Shown here piece by piece: positions 57,951 through 64,000 of a stretch of 64,000 bases of DNA; position 1 is the stretch's first letter, and each line of letters starts with the position of its first letter. The position numbers and the translations under genes are program-made. The notes beneath the pieces are model-generated. The model searched no databases, was not told the origin of the DNA, and saw nothing but the letters and a program-made list of their open reading frames with translations. The stretch is from the NCBI RefSeq assembly GCF_036320965.1, contig NC_092250.1:18578117-18642116 (forward strand). The letters run 5' to 3'. The DNA comes from Panulirus ornatus (Eukaryota; Arthropoda; Malacostraca; Decapoda; Palinuridae).

Positions 57951-59050
57951 GTAGGTTAGGCTAGGTTAGGTTAGGTTAGGTTAGGCTAGGTAAGGTTAGG
58001 TTAGGTTAGGTTAGGTTAGGCTAGGTTAGGTTAGGTTAGGCTAGGCTAGGCTAGGTTAGGTTAGGTTAGGTTAGGTTAGGTTAGATTAGGTTAGGCTAGG
58101 TTAGGTTAGGTTAGGTTAGGTTAGGTTAGGCTAGGTTAGGTTAGGCTAGGTTAGGTTAGGTTAGGCTAGGTTAGGTTAGGTTAGGTTAGGTTAGGCTAGG
58201 TTAGGTTAGGTTAGGGTAGGTTAGGCTAGGTTAGGTTAGGTTAGGCTAGGTTAGGTTAGTTTAGGCTAGGTTAGGTTAGGTTAGGCTAGGTTAGGTTAGG
58301 TTAGGTTAGGTTAGGTTAGGTTAGGCTAGGCTAGGTTAGGTTAGGTTAGGCTAGGTTAGGCTAGGTTAGGTTAGGTTAGGCTAGGTTAGGTTAGGTTAGG
58401 CTAGGTTAGGTTAGGTTAGGCTAGGTTAGGTTAGGTTAGGTTAGGTTAGGTTAGATTAGGTTAGGCTAGGTTAGGTTAGGTTAGGCTAGGTTAGGTTAGG
58501 CTAGGTTAGGTTAGGCTAGGCTAGGTTAGGTTAGGTTAGGTTAGGCTAGGTTAGGTTAGGTTAGGTTAGGGTAGGTTAGGCTAGGTTAGGTTAGGTTAGG
58601 CTAGGTTAGGTTAGGTTAGGCTAGGTTAGGTTAGGCTAGGTTAGGTTAGGTTAGGCTAGGTTAGGTTAGTTTAGGCTAGGTTAGGTTAGGTTAGGCTAGG
58701 TTAGGTTAGGTTAGGCTAGGTTAGGTTAGGCTAGGCTAGGTTAGGTTAGGTTAGGCTAGGTTAGGCTAGGTTAGGTTAGGTTAGGCTAGGTTAGGTTAGG
58801 TTAGGTTAGGTTAGGCTAGGTTAGGTTAGTTTAGGCTAGGTTAGGTTAGGTTAGGCTAGGCTAGGTTAGGTTAGGTTAGGCTAGGTTAGGTTAGGTTAGG
58901 CTAGGTTAGGTTAGGTTAGGTTAGGTTAGGCTAGGTTAGTTTAGGCTAGGTTAGGTTAGGTTAGGTTAGGCTAGGCTAGGTTAGGTTAGGTTAGGCTAGG
59001 TTAGGTTAGGCTAGGCTAGGTTAGGTTAGGCTAGGTTAGGTTAGGTTAGG
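57951..59050 (+). repeat. Interstitial telomere-like array (TTAGG/CTAGG)n
   Basis: About 220 consecutive pentamers. Most are TTAGG, the arthropod telomere unit. CTAGG units are interspersed every two to five units. Rarer variants are TTAGA (58081, 58451), GTAGG (58216, 58571) and TTAGT (58256, 58666, 58826, 58936). Unique sequence lies on both sides, so this is internal here. It has almost no indels, unlike a decayed telomere. Confidence 0.97.
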
Positions 59051-59255
59051 ATTGATGCGTCGCTTGGTTGGGCTATATTAGGATTGGCGTATTGGTAGGT
59101 CAGGATTGGTGCTTCGCTAAGCTAGGTTAGGATTGGTGCTTCGCTACGCAAAGTTTGGATTGATGCTTCATTAGGTTGGATTGGGTTATGATGGTGCATC
59201 GCTAGACTAGTTTGGGATTGATGCTTAGCTAGGTTAGGTTAGGTTAACAGTACTT
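59051..59255. repeat. ~40-bp derivative of the TTAGG array
   Basis: GGATTGGTGCTTCGCTAAGC plus TAGGTTA-type units recur about five times, diverged, each ending in a short TTAGG remnant. The stretch returns to pure TTAGGTTAGGTTAA at 59233-59249. Confidence 0.7.
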
Positions 59256-59310
59256 TAAATGTCCGTTGTCTTTTTCTCTAATTAGGAGTATATTATTTTT
59301 TTGATTGATC

Positions 59311-59518
59311 GCCTAAGGCACGACCCTTGACCAAGACCTTACGGTTCATGAACACGATCCATGAACACAGCTGTATAACTCTTAGGGTGTTGACCTAGCC
59401 CTTGTCTTGGCCCTTTAAGGTTTAGGACAAAGGCCAGGTCACTATCTCCAAGGGTCACATCGTTGTCCTCAAGGGTCGTACCGTTCGTCCGCAAGGGTCG
59501 TACCGTCGTGCACCAAGG
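59311..59518. mobile_element. Palindromic-unit element, complete layout
   Basis: The left unit (AGGCACGACCCTTGACC) and decayed relatives precede the core at about 59389-59440 (TTGACCTAGCCCTTG, then GGTTTAGGACAAAGGCCAGG). Reversed units follow (CCAAGGGTCACATCGTTGTC, CTCAAGGGTCGTACCGTTCG, CAAGGGTCGTACCGTCGTGC). It sits about 60 bases beyond the telomere-like region. Confidence 0.7.
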
Positions 59519-59848
59519 CATACAATAGTACTTGAAGAATAATTCGTAGAGCGCTACTCTGTATACCTGTATAAGTCACATAGCATCTAACCTGACAGAC
59601 GCAGGTGGAGGTCAGGTGCATAAAGGTCTTCGAAGAAAACGTGAGGGGTGGGGCTCTTGCTTGACTTCGTTCATCCAGGAACCAACCCGGTCCTCCTCTT
59701 CCTCCTCCGACCTGAGAGAATATCTCGCGTCTCGTCGCCCCTCCGCCGCCATCTTGATCCCTTATATGTTTTTCGTACGTGATCAGCGGACGTAGTCCCC
59801 TCTCGCCCGCACTGGCACTTTCATTGATATAATATACGCCTTTCGGTC

Positions 59849-59881
<33 letters not shown>

Positions 59882-60555
59882 TTCGTCTGACCTGGTCATG
59901 TACACTGCCCGGTACCATTATTGCCCAGCTACTTAGTGTAGCGCAGCCTTGAAGGTGCAGGGGCCATGTAAACCGGGTCTAGGGTTTGTATACCAGTGAT
60001 ACATGGTTTGTAGTCCTCGTATTTCTAACACCACTGTTTACCCTCCTCCTCCTCCTACCCCCTAGCAAGACAAACCACTCCACTTCTAAAAGTACTCCTT
60101 GAGACTCCCTAGTCCTTGGCTCCCACAGATATCTATTTCCCATCTTGACTTCGGGATGATGCTGACGTCTGCTTACCATTGCTGGCTCCGGCAGTCCGAC
60201 GTCAGCTGGGATAATAGATTACGTCAGCGTGTCAGGGTCTGTTGTTGTGATGTCTTGATACAGTGACATCGTGAATTCTGATATCGTCCTTTTCCCAGAA
60301 GGATGATTGAATAGATTTGAAGTTATGTGTGGATTATGTGTGATTATTGATACGATAATGTGAGGTTCAGACTCTGTGGTCATTAGCGAGAAGTTAGGTG
60401 TGAATGATCCCATGTTGGAAAGGGGGGAACCTTGAAACTCAGGAGCGTATGTGTCAACATAACTCTCGTACTGAAGCACCACGACCATCATCCTCAAGCA
60501 CTTGCCTCTCTTGCCTCCTCACCAGCAGGCACGCACGCACGCACGCATGCTCCTC

Positions 60556-60558
<3 letters not shown>
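59519..60558. other. No gene seen; unique DNA
   Basis: A (GA)n run lies at 59851-59879. No supported gene. Confidence 0.5.

Positions 60559-60617
<59 letters not shown>
60559..60617. repeat. (CA)n microsatellite
   Basis: About 29 CA units, preceded by a (GCAC)n patch (60530-60545). Confidence 0.95.
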
Positions 60618-60619
<2 letters not shown>

Positions 60620-61120
60620 GACATGCAGTTCTTCGGCATCCCCTGATCTGATTGTGATGGAAGGGTAGACTGTCACTTTTTTTTGGAGGAGTGGAGGTGT
60701 AGCAAGGCGGTGGAGTGGTGGGAACCTTACGGGGAAAGGTGTTGCAGGAGGAAGGGCGTTGTGGTTGAGTATTATCCGGTGAGGAGGTGGAGGTGCTGGT
60801 GGAGGAGGACCTTGAGCATCTCGAGTCTAAACAAACCAGTCTTGGGCTCGTCTAGAGAGGAGTACGTCCAAACATGCGTGTCAGCTGGTGGCGGCTTGGC
60901 CTCAGGGCCCCGACCCGCACACACGGTGCATCCCTCTTCCTCCTCCTCCTCCTCCAGAAGGCAAATAGCAAGCAAGCAGTTCGAGTGCACTTGTCTCGCA
61001 CTTCGATGTCGAAGCTTTTGAGGGAGTTGGTGTTGTTAAGACTTCAAGTTCTTAGAGTTGATTGGTAAATTGGTAAAGTGTCATTTGAATTTATGATTAG
61101 GATGGGCTGTACTGTAATTA
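60618..61120. other. No gene seen; unique DNA
   Basis: G-rich then mixed sequence with a (CTC)n patch at 60936-60955. No frame above chance. Confidence 0.5.
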
Positions 61121-61125
61121 TGTGC

Positions 61126-61345
61126 CCCTACCCCTATATGTGTCTGTATACATCCCCACATATATACGTTTGTATACTTCCTCACATATATACGTTTGTA
61201 TACTTCCTCACATATATACGTTTGTATACTTCCTCACATATATACGTTTGTATACTTCCTCACATATATACGTATGTGTACCTCCTCACTTATATACATA
61301 CGGGTATGTGTTCCCTCTCACATATATATACCCATGTGTATCTCA
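61126..61345. repeat. 26-bp tandem repeat, about 8 copies
   Basis: CACATATATACGTTTGTATA plus CTTCCT is repeated; the outer units are diverged. Confidence 0.93.
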
Positions 61346-61458
61346 GCACATTTGATTATTTTTACTATCGCAGGGCTGTGGAAATATGTATTTGCTGTTT
61401 GTATATCTTTTCTCAATGTAGTTTATCACATCTTAAAGGGAAAATTTGCCAGAAATTA

Positions 61459-61555
61459 TTATTATTGTTATTGTTATTATTATTTTTATTATTATTATTA
61501 TTATTCATTGTTATTACTACTACTACAACTACTACTACTACTTCTACTACTGCTG

Positions 61556-61603
<48 letters not shown>

Positions 61604-61645
61604 TTATTATTATTATTATCGTTATTATTATTGTTATTATCTAAT
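61459..61645. repeat. (TTA)n, (ACT)n, (TTA)n compound
   Basis: ATT units, then about 28 ACT/TAC units with a few CTG changes, then ATT units again. Confidence 0.95.
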
Positions 61646-61852
61646 CGTGTTTCCTGTCTTTTCCTTTCATTTTCCTTCCTTCGTCATTATGTATACAGTT
61701 GAAAGGTCTTCCTTTTCCCAGCCAGTGGTCCATAAGGTCGTCCTGAGAGTCACATTTAAATCCGCATCACGTCCTCGTCGGCCGCCAGGAACCGCGGGCT
61801 GTGATATAACACTGTGTTGACCTACATTACGTCTGACCCTGAACTGCTGGGC

Positions 61853-62340
61853 GATTAACCCATTGAACACGACGGTACTACGACCCTTGAGCACGACGGC
61901 ACACGACCCTTCAGAACGACAGTCCATGACACTTGGATGTGACGGCACGACCCTACGGTGCGATGGCCTGACTTTGACCTGACCTCTCTGTTGGCTCTGT
62001 TGAAGGGCCGGACCATCATACCCGTCGACCTCAAGGGTCGTACCCTCGTGCTCAAGGGTCGTACCGTCGTGCTCAAGGGTCGTACCGTCGTGCTCAATGG
62101 TCGTACCGTCATGCTCAAGGGTCGTACCGTCGTGCTCAAGGGTCGCACCGTTGACCTCAAGGGTCGCACCGTTGACCTCAAGGGTCGCACCATGGTGCTC
62201 AAGGGTCGTATGGCCGTGCTCAAGGGTCGTATGATCGTGCTCAAGTGTCGTACTGTCGTGCTCAAGGGTCGCACCGTCGTGCTAAGGAGGTCGTACCCTC
62301 GTGCTAAAGGGTCGTACCTTGTGTTGAAGGTTTTAGGGTC
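61853..62340. mobile_element. Palindromic-unit element, largest copy
   Basis: The left arm has diverged forward units (GAACACGACGGTACTACGAC, GAGCACGACGGCACACGACC, GTGACGGCACGACCCTACGG). The core is at about 61962-62018 (TGGCCTGACTTTGACCTGAC, then GAAGGGCCGGACCATCAT). The right arm, from 62030, has about 14 reversed 21-bp units (CTCAAGGGTCGTACCGTCGT plus G), with CACC and GACCTC variants in the middle. Arms are unequal. The right array is open in one frame for about 150 codons (LKGRTVV repeats), a by-product of the 21-bp period. Confidence 0.8.
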
Positions 62341-62353
62341 CGTTCTACGCTGC

Positions 62354-62406
<53 letters not shown>
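62354..62406. repeat. (CA)n microsatellite
   Basis: About 26 CA units just after the palindromic element. Confidence 0.95.
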
Positions 62407-62408
<2 letters not shown>

Positions 62409-62540
62409 ACCAGTGGTAGGGAGCTAATCAATATTTCCAGTCGCTGTTCCAGTGGGAGGAACTGGACTTCAGCAGTTCCATAAGGGAAGTAACGAGTTGT
62501 CAAAAGAGGGAAAAACTGTTCTATTCATAAAACACACCCT

Positions 62541-62683
<143 letters not shown>

Positions 62684-62810
62684 TCCTGATGGTACAGGAG
62701 GTTGGGTGGGTTTAGTTTCGAACCCTGGGTCTGGGTGTAGCGGAGCGTGAAAACCAACCTTTGTCTCCAGGCTGACCAGCCAGGGTCAAGGTGCCCGAGT
62801 GAGAGTAACT

Positions 62811-62973
62811 CTCTCCTCTCTCTCTCTCTCTCACATACACACTCTCACTCCTCTCTCTCTCTCTCTCTCTCTCACGCACACACAGTACCCCAGACTATCC
62901 CAGGACGGGGGTAAAGACTGGCTAATGTTATCATCAAGGCTTCTGCCCTCCCGCCCACCGACTCACACGAAGG

Positions 62974-63054
<81 letters not shown>
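62811..63054. repeat. CT tracts
   Basis: Two short CT/CA mixed runs (62811-62884) and one pure CT run of about 39 units (62977-63054). Confidence 0.93.
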
Positions 63055-63057
<3 letters not shown>

Positions 63058-63180
63058 ACCTCCTCCAGCACCACTTCTTATTTCTCTTAAAAGTAGCCTG
63101 TAACAGAATGGCTGTGGGAGAGAGAGGACGATGGTCATGTAAGAGTGAAGCAGCGGGGAAACTTGATGGACTGGGAACCC

Positions 63181-63181
<1 letters not shown>

Positions 63182-63249
<68 letters not shown>
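63182..63249. repeat. (CA)n microsatellite
   Basis: About 34 CA units. Confidence 0.95.
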
Positions 63250-63251
<2 letters not shown>

Positions 63252-63411
63252 AAGAATGAAATCTAGCGAGGAGACCAGACTCATACAGAGCGTCCTTGAC
63301 CCACTGTGGCGGTAGAGAAGACGGTGTGTGATGGGAAGTGGTACTGGGGGAGAGGGGGGGGAAACACTGCGGGGAGGAAGGAGGAGGGGGGGAGAGAAGG
63401 AAGGTTCCCCA

Positions 63412-63413
<2 letters not shown>

Positions 63414-63491
<78 letters not shown>
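63414..63491. repeat. (GA)n microsatellite
   Basis: About 39 GA units, followed by a duplicated GTATAGAGAATCGG. Confidence 0.95.
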
Positions 63492-63494
<3 letters not shown>

Positions 63495-63634
63495 GAGTAT
63501 AGAGAATCGGTATAGAGAATCGGATGCTTTTCAAAAAAAAAAAAAAAATATCTCAGAATCATGACCACCGTAGCTGCGTCAGATCAGATTAAGGGAATGG
63601 AAATATCACTGTAGAGGAGGAACTGCTTTTGGCG

Positions 63635-63880
63635 GGACAGTGACAAGGCACTGCGACCAGCAGTGACTTTTCGCAAGCAGTGCGACCAGCAGTGACTTTT
63701 CACAAGCACTGCGACCAGCATTGACTTTTCCCAAGCAGTGCGACCAGCAGTGACTTTTCGCAAGCAGTGCGACCAGCACTGACTTCACAAGCAGTGCGAC
63801 CAGCAGTGACTTTCCCAGGGTGTGCGACCAGCAGTGACTTTTCACAAGCAGTGCGACCAGCAGTGACTTTCACAGGGTGT
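63635..63880. repeat. ~29-bp tandem repeat, about 8 copies
   Basis: CAGTGCGACCAGCAGTGACT plus TTTCACAAG is repeated, with TCGC/TCAC/TCCC variants and length changes of one to three bases. GTGCGACC resembles part of the 21-bp family (GGTGCGACCC), but the rest differs. Confidence 0.92.
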
Positions 63881-63898
63881 ACATACCTGGACGTGAGC

Positions 63899-63922
63899 GG
63901 GTGGTGGGTGGGTGGGTGGGGG
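63899..63922 (+). other. G-quadruplex motif
   Basis: GGGTGGGTGGGTGGGGG at 63906-63922 has four G runs with one-base loops. Confidence 0.6.
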
Positions 63923-64000
63923 ACGTGAAGGTGAGGGCGGTGCAGTTTGTAATCAAGGGTTTGATATTGAAGGTGGTAATCCTGGGTCATCATTACCTGG

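Noticed and set aside
57951..59050. A true chromosome end
   Set aside because: About 5 kb of unique and microsatellite sequence continues beyond it, and nearly every few units carry the CTAGG variant, so it is interstitial.
61958..62419. 153-codon frame of LKGRTVV repeats
   Set aside because: By-product of the reversed 21-bp array of the palindromic element.
63635..63880. Relative of the 21-bp family because of GTGCGACC
   Set aside because: The match is limited to eight bases; period (~29) and remaining sequence differ.

Overview
This is eukaryotic, gene-poor, repeat-dominated DNA. The best inference is an arthropod genome, most likely a decapod crustacean. The reasons are long TTAGG/CTAGG pentamers (the arthropod telomere unit), very dense long CT, GT and TA microsatellites, a LINE whose 3' tail is followed by a TA run, and a family of sequence ends of a kind I associate with decapod genomes. 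The last point rests on memory, not on a search. No protein gene could be assembled. The only certain protein homology is a decayed reverse transcriptase. The window is best read as intergenic or long-intron sequence, with a few isolated exon-like pieces and one site that resembles a recursive (zero-length exon) splice site.

Layout. 1-8 kb: GT/CT microsatellites, a tRNA-like head at 1.44 kb, a perfect 8x31-bp array (3231-3478), a 20x21-bp array (3791-4217), a candidate exon at 5144-5221, a B-box SINE fragment at 5.6 kb and a 30-bp array (6584-7146). 8-16 kb: many microsatellites, a G-quadruplex-prone stretch at 10.4 kb, a 22-bp array (12358-12718) and a degenerate ~65-bp array (13.7-14.1 kb). 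17-18.5 kb: CT and TA tracts, then an element end present three times, two of the copies forming a long hairpin. 19-22.6 kb: T/G-rich minisatellite, a ~240-bp sequence present twice, a 7x37-bp array and a 3x28-bp array. 22.8-24.4 kb: SINE fragment, TA run, 5'-truncated LINE on the minus strand, TA run. 24.8-25.8 kb: 30-bp minisatellite of about 32 units. 27.2-27.6 kb: 31-bp G-rich array. 28.16 kb: recursive-splice-like site. 29-47 kb: mostly unique, with a second LINE tail at 32.6 kb and a 32-bp array at 46.1 kb. 47.6-53.2 kb: GC boxes and exon-like pieces after CT tracts. 57.95-59.05 kb: 1.1 kb of interstitial telomere-like repeat. 59-64 kb: more microsatellites, the largest 21-bp array (61.86-62.34 kb) and a 29-bp array at the end.

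The most interesting pattern is a dispersed family seen at about ten places (4.4, 12.4, 19.5, 30.3, 35.5, 38.7, 41.9, 57.2, 59.3 and 61.9 kb). The fullest copies have a ~21-bp unit (GAGCACGACGGTACGACCC plus two bases) arrayed on the left, a ~48-bp palindromic core, and the same unit arrayed in reverse orientation on the right. This resembles the plan of Drosophila Foldback elements, whose inverted repeats are made of short tandem units. The core of one copy contains a perfect AGGTCA-A-AGGTCA direct repeat, the DR1 form bound by RXR/HNF4-type nuclear receptors, and other copies carry degraded versions. Function and mobility are inferences from sequence alone.
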